59,436 bases of DNA from Anaerolineaceae bacterium (lineage in GTDB: Bacteria > Chloroflexota > Anaerolineae > Promineifilales > Promineifilaceae), in contig PABI01000006.1 in NCBI GenBank assembly GCA_002699125.1, forward strand, positions 1 to 59,436. Direction: 5' to 3'. The translations under genes were made by a program, and so were the position numbers. Numbering within the stretch: the stretch's first letter is position 1; each line of letters begins with the position of its first letter. The notes beneath the pieces were generated by a model, which did not search any database, had not been told where the DNA came from, and worked only from the letters and a program-made list of their open reading frames with translations. Positions 33,434 through 41,707 of the stretch are shown in pieces.

Positions 33434-36400
33434 ATGTCCCACCCCCAACTCATCATCACCATCAAACGCATTGGCGACGCCGCGCGCCACGAATACGAAG
33501 CCACCCTCACCCGCGCCGACAACAATGCCGAAATCTGCGTCAACACCTTCTCCTATCGCCCGGACCTGCTGATCGACATGGAGCCGCAGTGGATGCTGGA
33601 CAAAGCCGTCCCACGCCGCATCGACGACGTGTTGCGCAGCGGCCAAACCGCCGCCGAATTTGCCGCCGAGCAGGCGCAGAAGTTGGCGGGGTACGGCCGT
33701 CGCCTTTACAGCTTCCTCTTTGGCGATGGCCAGGACTTACAAAACTTCCTCAAATTTAACGATGCTTATGCTAAAAGTGCCCACCTCACTTTGGCGCTGC
33801 ATGGGAATGCGGCCGTTCTTTGGCGCTTACCCTGGGAATACATTCACGATGGGCAGGATTTCCTGGCGCTGCACGGCAAGTTCCAGCTCAGCCGCCGCCC
33901 GCACGAGCTGGGCCGCCTGGCCCCCGACCCCGTTCAGCTGCCGCTGCGCCTGCTGGTCATCGTCTCCTCGCCGGAAGACCAGGCGGAGCTAAACACGGAA
34001 AAAGAGCTGAGCGCCATCCAGGAAGCGCTGGACGACGCCGAACGGCACGGCCTGATTCAAACCGAATACCTGGAAGACGCCACGCTGGAGGAAATCGGCG
34101 CGACGCTGAAAAACTTTAACCCGCATGTGCTGCACTACACCGGGCACGGCGTTTTCCGGGCCGACCGGGATAAGCCGGAAAACAGCCGCAGCTACCTGGC
34201 GCTGGAAAAAGACGACGGCCAGACGCTGCTGGCGGGCATCAAGGAGCTGCGCCCCCATTTGCAAAACGCGCCCGATTTGCGCCTGGCCCTGCTCTCAGGC
34301 TGCCAGACGGCGCAAACCAGCGACAGCGACGCCTTCAGCGGTGTGGCCACGGGGATGCTGCACGCCGGGATTCCGGCCGTCGTCGCCATGCAGTTTTCCA
34401 TTTTGGACAGCTCCGGCATCCACCTGGCCCGCGCCTTCTACACGGCGCTGGCCCAGGGTGATAGCCTGGCCGCGGCGATGCAGGCTACGCGCATCGCCCT
34501 GTGGCAGTTTGACGAAGGCCCCGGCTACGATTGGGGCGTCCCAGCCCTCTACCTGCGGGCGCAAGAGATGGTGTTGGTAGACCAGACCTCGGTAGGGGCG
34601 TTGCGTGCAACGCCCCACCCCACGCTATCAACCCTGATTAACGTGGACGGCCTGCTGCTCCCACCCCACTTTGTCGGGCGCAAGCAAGAGCGACGCCAGC
34701 TGCGCCAAGCCCTGCGCGATAATCAGACCAAAAGCGCCTTCATTCGCGGCATTGGCGGCATGGGCAAGAGCAGCCTGGCGGCCAAACTGGCCCAGCGCCC
34801 CGGCACCGACCTGGACGGCATCCTGGTCATCGGCTGTCATGAGGTAGACTCGCTGGACATTCCCGGCAAACTGGCCAGCTTCCTGCAAAGCCAGGGCATC
34901 CCCGGCCATGCCGAAGCGGGCAACTTGATCCTCGATTCCCGGCTGGACCCCACCGAACGCGCCCAACAAGCCGCCCAACTGGTGGCCAACCGGCGCTACC
35001 TCATCGTCTTGGACAACTTTGAAAGCGTGATGGCCGTTGACGACCCAAGTGCGACGCACCTCGGAGGTGCGTCGCACTTTACCACCTACGAAGTCGCCGA
35101 CGAAAACCTGCGCGGCTTGCTGCGTGGCCTGCTGACGGCCAACTGGCGCAGCGTGTGCCTCTTTACCGGGCGCTACCGCTGGCGCGGCTACGATACCCAC
35201 ACGGCGCAGGACACCGCTCTGGAAATCCATTTGCCACAGCTAACCGCGCCGCAGACAATGATGCTGATGAACAACCTCTCTCGCTTGCGCCAGGAAACGC
35301 GCCAGGTGAAGATTGCCATGTATAAAAAAGTGGGCGGCCACCCCAAGACAATTGAGCTGCTGAACGGCTGGCTGAAGGATGGCAGCGTGAGCGATTTGCT
35401 GAACGACAAGCGGCTGGACGGCCTGCTGACTGCCGAATGGGAGGAATATTTCCTCAAGCGTCTGCTTGGTAAATTGAGCAAAGCCGAACAGACCGCCCTG
35501 ACCCGCCTTGCCATTTTCCAGACGAAGCTGGGCGAAGAGGAATTGAATTATGCCGATGTGGATGAAACGATGGTGCGCCGCTGGCTGGATTTGTCCCTCT
35601 TGCAGCGGGAGCGCGGGACGGTGCAGCCTCTGCCTCCGCAGTTGGCAGAATTGCTGGAAACGCTGCCCCCAGCAGAACAAGAAAAAGTACAGCAGCAGCG
35701 GCAAACGCCGGACAGCTACACGGCCCATCCGGTGATAGCCGACTATTTGCTGGCGCAAACAACCACCGAGGAACAACGCGCCCTGCACCGCTGGGCAGCA
35801 GCTTATTACGGCCAGCCCTTTATGGAAACCGCCCGCAACTATGCTACCAAAACCGGCCAAAACTGGACCGAGGAGCAAATTGAGGCGATTGCACGCGGCG
35901 CAAACGGCGGGGTGAGGCAGATGGTAGCGCGGACAGATGATATGGCTGCGGCACGGGGCGCGATGGCGCGAGCGCTGGCTTGGCAAGGCCATTTATTTGC
36001 CGCGGGAGAGGCGGAGGGGGCAGGGGAAATTGTTGGTGCTGTATACATCATCTTGGCCCGCTGGGGGGAACGTGACCGGGCCAAGGGGCTGTTGCGCCGC
36101 AGCATCGCCTCTCTGGAGGGAGGTCATCAGGTTGTAGCTCAGGGTCATCTGGCAAATCTGTTACAAGAAGAAGGGGCTCTAACAGAGGCCCTAGAACTTT
36201 GTGAGGCAGGACTTGATTTTTATCGAGAGAAAAAGGCGTATGGGTATTTGGCTGCCCGATTAGGTGCAATATCCCAAATCTATTCTCGACTTGGCAATAT
36301 AGAAAAAGCAATCTCCTACGTTTCTTCAGCATATGAAATCTCAAAAGAAATGAATGACGATAAAGGAATAGTCTCTTGTCTCCATCAATTGGCAATCTTG

Positions 36401-36937
36401 TACAGAATGAAAGAAGATTTTGATACAGCACTAATTCACAGCCAAAATGCTGAATCGTCGGCCCGGAAGCAAAAATTGGACAATCTGGTTGCTTATTGTT
36501 TACATGAGCAAGGACTTATCTACAAGGGCTTAGCATATTCAGATATTTCCGATGAAAAAAGACGAGAATATTGGAAAATGGCTGCCACTCACTTCCAGGA
36601 CAGCTTCGCCATTACCTACCAAATCGGCGATAAAGGTGGTGCTGCCAATACCCAAGCAGAACTGGGCCAAATACTACTATATTCCGGAAAAGTGAAAGAA
36701 GCTATTGCTGTTTTCAAGGAATGTCTGGAAATTTACCAAAGCTTAAATCGTCCTGCCGAGGTTGCTATAATCCTTGTCTTCTTAGGTAAGGTTCACGAGC
36801 AGGAGGGGCAATTAACAGCAGCACTAATGAAGTATCAAGAAGCCTTGACTTTGTTGCAACAATATGGTTCACCGCAACAAAATACCGTCATCCAAGACGA
36901 CATCGCTCGCGTCCAGGCCAAAATGCGCGGCGGCTAG
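33434..36937 (+). CDS. CHAT protease-like domain fused to a STAND NTPase and TPR repeats
   Basis: Protein of 1167 residues. The N-terminal CHAT (caspase-like) domain has its likely catalytic pair at His238 (HYTGHG) and Cys290 (LLSGCQTA). A NB-ARC-type NTPase follows: P-loop GIGGMGKS at 439-446, Walker B RYLIVLDNFE with Asp527, then a sensor-like FTGRYRW. The last 300 residues are TPR-like helices that should sense a ligand or partner. This is the layout of bacterial NLR-like effectors thought to trigger a protease on activation. Two palindromic repeats sit in the reading frame: one at 34595-34616 in the CHAT-NTPase linker and a REP at 35047-35079, encoding SATHLGGASH between Walker B and the sensor. 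From about 36.15 kb the coding sequence becomes clearly AT-richer, suggesting the TPR part has another origin. Target unknown. Confidence 0.88.
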   Translation: MSHPQLIITIKRIGDAARHEYEATLTRADNNAEICVNTFSYRPDLLIDMEPQWMLDKAVPRRIDDVLRSGQTAAEFAAEQAQKLAGYGRRLYSFLFGDGQDLQNFLKFNDAYAKSAHLTLALHGNAAVLWRLPWEYIHDGQDFLALHGKFQLSRRPHELGRLAPDPVQLPLRLLVIVSSPEDQAELNTEKELSAIQEALDDAERHGLIQTEYLEDATLEEIGATLKNFNPHVLHYTGHGVFRADRDKPENSRSYLALEKDDGQTLLAGIKELRPHLQNAPDLRLALLSGCQTAQTSDSDAFSGVATGMLHAGIPAVVAMQFSILDSSGIHLARAFYTALAQGDSLAAAMQATRIALWQFDEGPGYDWGVPALYLRAQEMVLVDQTSVGALRATPHPTLSTLINVDGLLLPPHFVGRKQERRQLRQALRDNQTKSAFIRGIGGMGKSSLAAKLAQRPGTDLDGILVIGCHEVDSLDIPGKLASFLQSQGIPGHAEAGNLILDSRLDPTERAQQAAQLVANRRYLIVLDNFESVMAVDDPSATHLGGASHFTTYEVADENLRGLLRGLLTANWRSVCLFTGRYRWRGYDTHTAQDTALEIHLPQLTAPQTMMLMNNLSRLRQETRQVKIAMYKKVGGHPKTIELLNGWLKDGSVSDLLNDKRLDGLLTAEWEEYFLKRLLGKLSKAEQTALTRLAIFQTKLGEEELNYADVDETMVRRWLDLSLLQRERGTVQPLPPQLAELLETLPPAEQEKVQQQRQTPDSYTAHPVIADYLLAQTTTEEQRALHRWAAAYYGQPFMETARNYATKTGQNWTEEQIEAIARGANGGVRQMVARTDDMAAARGAMARALAWQGHLFAAGEAEGAGEIVGAVYIILARWGERDRAKGLLRRSIASLEGGHQVVAQGHLANLLQEEGALTEALELCEAGLDFYREKKAYGYLAARLGAISQIYSRLGNIEKAISYVSSAYEISKEMNDDKGIVSCLHQLAILYRMKEDFDTALIHSQNAESSARKQKLDNLVAYCLHEQGLIYKGLAYSDISDEKRREYWKMAATHFQDSFAITYQIGDKGGAANTQAELGQILLYSGKVKEAIAVFKECLEIYQSLNRPAEVAIILVFLGKVHEQEGQLTAALMKYQEALTLLQQYGSPQQNTVIQDDIARVQAKMRGG
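34595..34616 (+). repeat. GGGGCGTTGC palindrome inside the CHAT-STAND gene
   Basis: Perfect 10-base arms GGGGCGTTGC and GCAACGCCCC around GT. It falls in the linker between the CHAT and NTPase domains and stays in frame (GALRATPHP). It resembles intergenic palindromes found in many genomes. Confidence 0.65.
35047..35079 (+). repeat. REP palindrome in frame within the NTPase domain (copy C)
   Basis: Identical to copy B (loop CGG). Thirty-three bases are eleven codons, and the element has no stop in any frame, so insertion keeps the gene open. It encodes about residues 538-549, right after the Walker B strand. Confidence 0.92.
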
Positions 36938-36967
36938 CAAGTGGCAAGTGCAAAGCGCTCTAGCCCC

Positions 36968-37000
36968 AAGTGCGACGCACCTTGAAGGTGCGTCGCACTT
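36968..37000. repeat. REP palindrome, 33 bp (copy D, upstream of the RAYT)
   Basis: Same arms as copies A-C, loop TGA. It lies 39 bases before the RAYT start and 30 bases after the CHAT-STAND stop. Confidence 0.92.
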
Positions 37001-37039
37001 AGCAGCAACAACACTTAAAAGCAACAAAAGGAGACAGCC

Positions 37040-37624
37040 ATGCGGCTAAAACAAGCAGATTATCAACCCGGCCATCATTATCACATCTACAATCGCGGGG
37101 CGCACCGTTTGTCTATCTTCCGCGAACCGGACAATTACCTCTTTGTTCTGGGCAAGATGAAGCATTTTGCGCAAAAGCTGGCCATCACCATCATCGCTTA
37201 CTGCCTGCTGCCAAACCATTACCACTTCCTGCTGCGCCAGGATGGGGACCATCCCGCCAGCTTGCTGCCACAGCGCGTGTATAACAGCTACGTCAAGGCA
37301 TACAACAAGCGGTACCAACATTCGGGCACCCTGTTTGAAGGCAACTTCAAGCCCAAGCCTGTCCTTAACGACAATTACCTGCTGCATTTGTGCCGTTACA
37401 TTCATGCCAATCCAGTGAAGCACGGTTTTGTGCGGCACCTGGAGGATTGGCCGTATTCCAACTACCAGGAATGGATCGGCGTACGATCCGGCACATTGGT
37501 TGATCGCAACTTTGTGCAGGAATTTTTCCCAGAGAGCGGGCAGTACGTAGAGTTTGTTGAGGATTATTTGCGGGATCGGAGCATATTGCCGGAGGCGTTG
37601 AAAGGGTATTTGTATGATGATTGA
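37040..37624 (+). CDS. REP-associated tyrosine transposase (RAYT, IS200-like Y1)
   Basis: Protein of 194 residues with family features: YHIYNRGA near the start, the HUH-type metal motif LPNHYHFLL (His60, His62), a helix YNSYVKAYNKRYQ carrying the candidate nucleophilic Tyr, then GTLFEGNFK and the CRYIHANPVKHG segment. RAYTs are single-domain Y1 nucleases that nick single-stranded REP hairpins and are usually immobile, non-duplicated genes flanked by their own REPs. That is the case here: REP copies lie 39 bases upstream and 13 bases downstream. GGAGA precedes the ATG. It probably created or spreads the 33-bp palindromes. Confidence 0.92.
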   Translation: MRLKQADYQPGHHYHIYNRGAHRLSIFREPDNYLFVLGKMKHFAQKLAITIIAYCLLPNHYHFLLRQDGDHPASLLPQRVYNSYVKAYNKRYQHSGTLFEGNFKPKPVLNDNYLLHLCRYIHANPVKHGFVRHLEDWPYSNYQEWIGVRSGTLVDRNFVQEFFPESGQYVEFVEDYLRDRSILPEALKGYLYDD

Positions 37625-37637
37625 TGGTGTTGCGGAC

Positions 37638-37693
37638 AAGTGCGACGCACCTCGCGAACCAAGTGCGACGCACCTTAAAGGTGCGTCGCATTT
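37638..37693. repeat. REP half-element plus full REP palindrome (copy E, downstream of the RAYT)
   Basis: A 17-base left half (37638-37654) precedes a complete 33-bp element (37661-37693, loop TAA, last arm slightly altered). The last bases overlap the TAA stop of the convergent sensor-kinase gene. Confidence 0.9.
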
Positions 37694-38855
37694 AAGCCAC
37701 AGGGAATGTTAAGGTAAAGGTGGTGGCCTGGTGGGGGGTGCTGGTGACGGCGATACGGCCGTTATGGGCCACCACAATCTGTTTCGCAATCGCCAAACCC
37801 AGGCCGCCTCCGGCCCCGCCGCTGTGGGTTCTGGCCCGGTCGCCGCGCCAGAAGCGCTCAAAGACAAAGGGCAGGTCCGCTTCGGGGATGCCTTCGCCCG
37901 TGTCGGTGACCTGAATTTCTACACCGTCATCTACCAATTTGGCGCTGAGAGTGATACGGCCGTTCTCCGGCGTATGTCTTAGCGCATTGACCACCAAATT
38001 GCTAAGCACCTGATCCAGCCGACCAGCGTCGCCTTGGATTTGCGTGTTGGGGGGGAGAATGGCCGTGTCCACCCCAAGTTCCACCCCCTGCGCCTCGGCC
38101 TGGCCGGAAAAGCTGGTGGCCACATCGGCCAGCAAGTCGGCCACGTTGACCGGCTCCATTTTGAGGGGAAGCTGCCCGGCATCGGCCAGGGAGAGGGTGT
38201 GCAAATCATCCACCAGCCGGGCCAGCAGCCGGGTTTCGTCTAGCGTCGCTTCGAGGTGTTCTGGCGTGGGTTCGTAGACGCCGTCCAGCACGCCTTCCAG
38301 GTTGCCCTGGATGATGTGCAGTGGCGTGCGCAGTTCGTGGGCCACGTCAGCGGTGAGGTTGCGCCGCTGCTGATCAGCCCGCTCCAGCTCTTCGGTCATG
38401 TTGTTGAAGGAGTGGGCCAGCCGGGTGAACTCGTTGCGCCCGCTGAACTCCGGCACGCGCACGCTAAGGTCGCCTTCGGCCACGGCGTCGGCGGCGTTCA
38501 TAATGGCTGCCAGGGGATTGGCCACGCGGCGAAAGGTGCGAACGGCCAAAACGACGGCCAGGATGGGCAGCGCCAGGGCCAACCCACAGCCGCTGATCCA
38601 GACGAGAACGGCCGTATCCGGCGTGCCCCCCATGCGGCGCGTCAGCAGCAGGGCAAAAATCGTCATGCCCCCGGCCACCAGCAGAACCAGCAGGCCAAAC
38701 AGGGCCAGGAAGCGGAAAAACATGCGGCGCTGACGCGGCGAAGGGCCGTGCCCGCGCCACGGGGCCGGCGGTCGCCAATGCTCACCTTGCCCCCAGTGGG
38801 GACGACCACGATGGTCGCGCCAATTCTTGTCGCGCCAATTCTTGTTTGGCTTCAC
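37692..38855 (-). CDS. sensor histidine kinase with HAMP domain
   Basis: Protein of 387 residues. A basic N-terminus has two near-identical NWRD units from a 15-bp tandem repeat. Two membrane helices (about 45-70 and 82-105) have almost no sensor loop between them, followed by HAMP (about 107-160), HisKA with VAHELRTPLH, and HATPase_c with N box (NLVVNALRHT), G1 (DTGEGIP), F box (FERFWRGD) and G2 (GGGLGLAI). The short outer loop suggests sensing at or within the membrane. The start overlaps the regulator stop (ATGA), so the pair is one operon; regulator first, kinase second. The stop abuts REP copy E. Confidence 0.93.
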   Translation of the reverse strand: MKPNKNWRDKNWRDHRGRPHWGQGEHWRPPAPWRGHGPSPRQRRMFFRFLALFGLLVLLVAGGMTIFALLLTRRMGGTPDTAVLVWISGCGLALALPILAVVLAVRTFRRVANPLAAIMNAADAVAEGDLSVRVPEFSGRNEFTRLAHSFNNMTEELERADQQRRNLTADVAHELRTPLHIIQGNLEGVLDGVYEPTPEHLEATLDETRLLARLVDDLHTLSLADAGQLPLKMEPVNVADLLADVATSFSGQAEAQGVELGVDTAILPPNTQIQGDAGRLDQVLSNLVVNALRHTPENGRITLSAKLVDDGVEIQVTDTGEGIPEADLPFVFERFWRGDRARTHSGGAGGGLGLAIAKQIVVAHNGRIAVTSTPHQATTFTLTFPVA

Positions 38856-39544
38856 GCAGCCACCTCGTCGTTAAACTTGTAGCCGATGCCGTACACCGTG
38901 AGGATGTAAATGGGGTTCGTGGGGTCCGGCTCCAGCTTGCGCCGCAGGTTTTTCACGTGGGCGTCGATGCTGCGCTCGTAGCTGTCTTGCGAGAAGCCGT
39001 GCAGCCGGTCCAGCAGCTGCTCACGGCTCATGGTTTGCCCGACATGCTGCGCCAAAATCGCCAGCAGATTGAACTCGATGCGGGTGAGCTGCACCGTCTC
39101 GCCGGCGCGGCTGACGCGATGGCCGTTGAGGTCAATTTCGATGTCGCCCGCCTGGATGAATTCGGTGGGGATCAGCCCGCCGCGCACGCGGCGCAGCACG
39201 GCGCGGACGCGGGCCACCAGCTCGCGCGGCGAAAATGGTTTGGTGATGTAATCGTCGGCCCCCAGCTCCAGGCCGATGAGCCGGTCGGTTTCGTCGATGC
39301 GGGCGGTGAGCATGATGATGGGCACGTCCGATTCGCGGCGCAGCGTGCGGCAAACGTCCAGCCCGTCCAGCTCTGGCAGGTTGAGATCAAGTACGACCAT
39401 GTCTGGTTTTTCACTGCGGGCAATGGTTAGGGCGGTACGGCCGTCGCCCGCTGTAAGCACCATGTAGCCGCTGCGCTCCAGATAGTCGCGCGCCAGCTTT
39501 ACGATTTTGGGTTCATCATCAACGACGAGGATGCGTTCGTTCAT
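38852..39544 (-). CDS. OmpR/PhoB-family response regulator
   Basis: Protein of 230 residues. Receiver domain with DDE (about 9-11), phospho-acceptor Asp in VVLDLNLPELDG (about 53), Thr in MLTA and Lys in DYITKPFSPREL. The C-terminal winged helix (about 130-227) has SREQLLDRLHGFSQDSYERS and a typical VHVKNLRRKLE-like recognition helix followed by the GIGYKF wing. It is the partner of the kinase encoded with a 4-bp overlap. Target genes unknown; the nearby membrane and hydrolase genes are candidates only by position. Confidence 0.94.
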   Translation of the reverse strand: MNERILVVDDEPKIVKLARDYLERSGYMVLTAGDGRTALTIARSEKPDMVVLDLNLPELDGLDVCRTLRRESDVPIIMLTARIDETDRLIGLELGADDYITKPFSPRELVARVRAVLRRVRGGLIPTEFIQAGDIEIDLNGHRVSRAGETVQLTRIEFNLLAILAQHVGQTMSREQLLDRLHGFSQDSYERSIDAHVKNLRRKLEPDPTNPIYILTVYGIGYKFNDEVAA

Positions 39545-39590
39545 AGGTCAAGTGTGTCGGAAAAGTGTGGTTCTGCCAAGCATTTATCCG

Positions 39591-39622
39591 CAGATTACGC
39601 AGATTACGCAGATTATTTCTTT
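39591..39622. repeat. ACGCAGATT tandem repeat
   Basis: Three near-identical GCAGATTAC units between the response-regulator and lipoprotein genes. Related AATCTGCG words occur at about 18575, 41470 and 44395, pointing to a dispersed intergenic family. Confidence 0.5.
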
Positions 39623-39753
39623 AAATGGGACGCTGATCGGCCTGTACGCGAAGCGGTCGCCTGGCGACATTTGCCTGATTGATCGAGATTTTTAATCATC
39701 CATTTTTTGCTTCCTGATTTTGCTTGCGCCTGATTTGGCGCTACGATCTGCCA

Positions 39754-40932
39754 ATGTCATTAAATTTGCGTGTTTACCTCATTGCCGGATTGTTTTTTTG
39801 CCTCGTTTTATTGACCAGTTGTGAAACGGCCGTTGCCCCCAACCCTACCACGCCAGCCGTCAGCGCTCTTTCCACAAGCACAGCCACACCAAAATCTGGC
39901 ATCGCGATCACGGTCGTGATGACGGTAACCAGTGCGCCAACAGCAGCAACAACCAGTGCAACGACACCTGCCGTGCCGGCGAACTTACCCACCGCAACAC
40001 CCCATCCGATGGCACCATACACCATTGCCGGCCTGCGCCAGCGTGACTATCCCGGCGGCACCATTGAGATCAGCTCCTGGATGGCAGATGAAGCATATTT
40101 CGACAAATACGCCATCACCTATCCCAGCGATGGTTTAACCATCAGCGGCATTCTGCAAATCCCCAAAGGTGAAGGGCCATTTCCCGTCATCATCCTGAAC
40201 CACGGTTATCATGAGCGCCCGACTTATTTTTCGGGCGCGGGCACCTGGCAGCAGGCCGAATACCTGAACTACCGCGGCTACCTCACGATTGCGCCCGATT
40301 GCCGCAGTTGGGGCAAATCAGACAGTGGCCCCAGCTTTTTTCATACCGGGTTGGTGGCCGATGTCTTAAATTTGATCGCTTCCCTGCCGTCGCTGCCCCA
40401 GGCGGACACCAGCCGAATCGGGATGTGGGGCCACAGCATGGGCGGCGGCATTACGACGAAGGTTTTAACAGTGAATGATGAGGTGAAAGCGGCCGTTTTG
40501 CACGCTCCCAATTCTGCCAATGATGCCGACCTCATTGCCCGCTGGGGACCCGGTTGCTTGCCTGACCAGGAAGAACTGCTCGAATGCAATCCTGGTGAAG
40601 TGATTCCAGCAGACTTGCCCGATGAAATTCAGGAAGCCTACTTTGCTGCGGCTAACAGCCTGGAGATGTTGCAACAAATCGCGCCAATCTATCATCTGGA
40701 ATATATATCCGCGCCGGTGCAAATTCACATTGGCCTGGGCGATGGAGCCGAGGCGGAACAGACGCCGCCGGATTGGGCCCCCGCACTTCACGCAGCCCTG
40801 CAAGCAGCCGGTAAAGAAAGCACGCTGTTCATCTATCCTGAACAAGGGCACTTTTTTGATGGACCCGACTGGACCACAATGATGCGACGTACGGCCGATT
40901 TTTTCGACGAACATTTGGGCCTTCAACCGTAA
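39754..40932 (+). CDS. alpha/beta-hydrolase lipoprotein, paralogue of the 14520 gene
   Basis: Protein of 392 residues. Signal peptide with lipobox LTSC (Cys23), Thr/Ala/Pro-rich spacer to about 95, then the hydrolase domain: nucleophile elbow GHSMGGG (Ser228), an acidic residue in the GLGDGAE segment and His in EQGHFFDGP. It shares YPSDGLT, DVLNLIA and GHSMGGG blocks with the product of 14520-15641, so the two are paralogues. Probably a surface peptidase or esterase. ATG at 39754 chosen because it opens the signal peptide; a TTG ten codons earlier is less likely. Confidence 0.83.
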   Translation: MSLNLRVYLIAGLFFCLVLLTSCETAVAPNPTTPAVSALSTSTATPKSGIAITVVMTVTSAPTAATTSATTPAVPANLPTATPHPMAPYTIAGLRQRDYPGGTIEISSWMADEAYFDKYAITYPSDGLTISGILQIPKGEGPFPVIILNHGYHERPTYFSGAGTWQQAEYLNYRGYLTIAPDCRSWGKSDSGPSFFHTGLVADVLNLIASLPSLPQADTSRIGMWGHSMGGGITTKVLTVNDEVKAAVLHAPNSANDADLIARWGPGCLPDQEELLECNPGEVIPADLPDEIQEAYFAAANSLEMLQQIAPIYHLEYISAPVQIHIGLGDGAEAEQTPPDWAPALHAALQAAGKESTLFIYPEQGHFFDGPDWTTMMRRTADFFDEHLGLQP

Positions 40933-40947
40933 GAGATACGACCCGGT

Positions 40948-40972
40948 TCCCTCCCCTTTTCAGGGGGAGGGT
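40948..40972. terminator. GC-rich hairpin between convergent genes
   Basis: TCCCTCCCC pairs with GGGGGAGGG around a short loop, just after the hydrolase stop and before the end of the convergent membrane-protein gene. No T-run follows, and similar GGGAGGGTTAGGG elements are common intergenic repeats. Confidence 0.45.
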
Positions 40973-40985
40973 TAGGGTGGGGATC

Positions 40986-41438
40986 TTACACCGTCATAAT
41001 CGGTTCATCATCATCGTCATTCATCCATTTGGGGCTTTTCTCCCGGCCGGGGCCATGATGACCATGCTTGTGGTGTCCCCACGGACCACCGCCCCAACGG
41101 CCGCGTGCCCAAGGTCCGCCCCGATGCCGCCAGCGACGGCCAAAAATCAGCCGCATAAAAAGCATCGCCAGCAGGAAGAAAAACCCAATCTTAAAGAAGA
41201 GGGCAAAGATGCCCAAAATGCCCAGTGCACCCCAGCCGAAGAAACGGCCGTGTCCATCATAATGAGGGGCGGCGGGTGGTGCGGCCGTCGTCCCTTCCTC
41301 ACCTGATTCACTGGCCTGCGCCTGCAAACCGGCAGCATACCCTTCGTAATAGGCGGCGCGGGAACGGCTACCAAATCCACCAAACAGCCCCACCAGCAGC
41401 AGGACAAGCAATCCAAAACCTAAAAACCTTCGAAACAT
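40986..41438 (-). CDS. small membrane protein with Gly/His-rich tail
   Basis: Protein of 150 residues. Hydrophobic helix at about 5-23, a short linker, a second hydrophobic stretch at about 70-98 rich in Phe, and a basic tail (RRWRHRGGPWARGRWGGG, then several His residues) ending in an acidic DDDDEP. The His-rich tail could bind metal. ATG at 41438 has AAGGAG upstream; the longer frame runs through an intergenic repeat. No family recognised; it is a single gene between two convergent or divergent neighbours. Confidence 0.65.
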   Translation of the reverse strand: MFRRFLGFGLLVLLLVGLFGGFGSRSRAAYYEGYAAGLQAQASESGEEGTTAAPPAAPHYDGHGRFFGWGALGILGIFALFFKIGFFFLLAMLFMRLIFGRRWRHRGGPWARGRWGGGPWGHHKHGHHGPGREKSPKWMNDDDDEPIMTV

Positions 41439-41634
41439 TTTTGTCTCCTTTTTTCTTATCCACAGATTTCGCAGATTGGCGCAGATTCTCTCTTTACCTC
41501 TGTGTCCTCTGTGGCTCACCAAATTTCAATGCTGGCAGTATGCGCCACAATCTTGAAGAAATTGTGAACAGGTGAAGGAAAGCTGATGAAGGCAGTGGTA
41601 GAATGGGGTGAGCGAGTGATAAATTTTGTAATCT

Positions 41635-41690
41635 CGCGTGATGGGTGAAACGTAACAAGAACTGAATCACGTTTCATGGATCACGCATCA
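41635..41690. repeat. hairpin upstream of the Gfo/Idh/MocA gene
   Basis: CGTGATGGGTGAAACGT is mirrored by ACGTTTCATGGATCACG with few mismatches. It lies just before the ribosome site of the oxidoreductase gene, so it may be a leader structure or a dispersed palindrome. Confidence 0.45.
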
Positions 41691-41707
41691 GCTTTTTGGA
41701 GGTTTTC

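Noticed and set aside
32901..37693. Regularly repeated palindromes as a CRISPR array
   Set aside because: Copies are separated by whole genes, spacers are not of uniform length and no cas gene is present. A RAYT lies among them, so REP is the right class.
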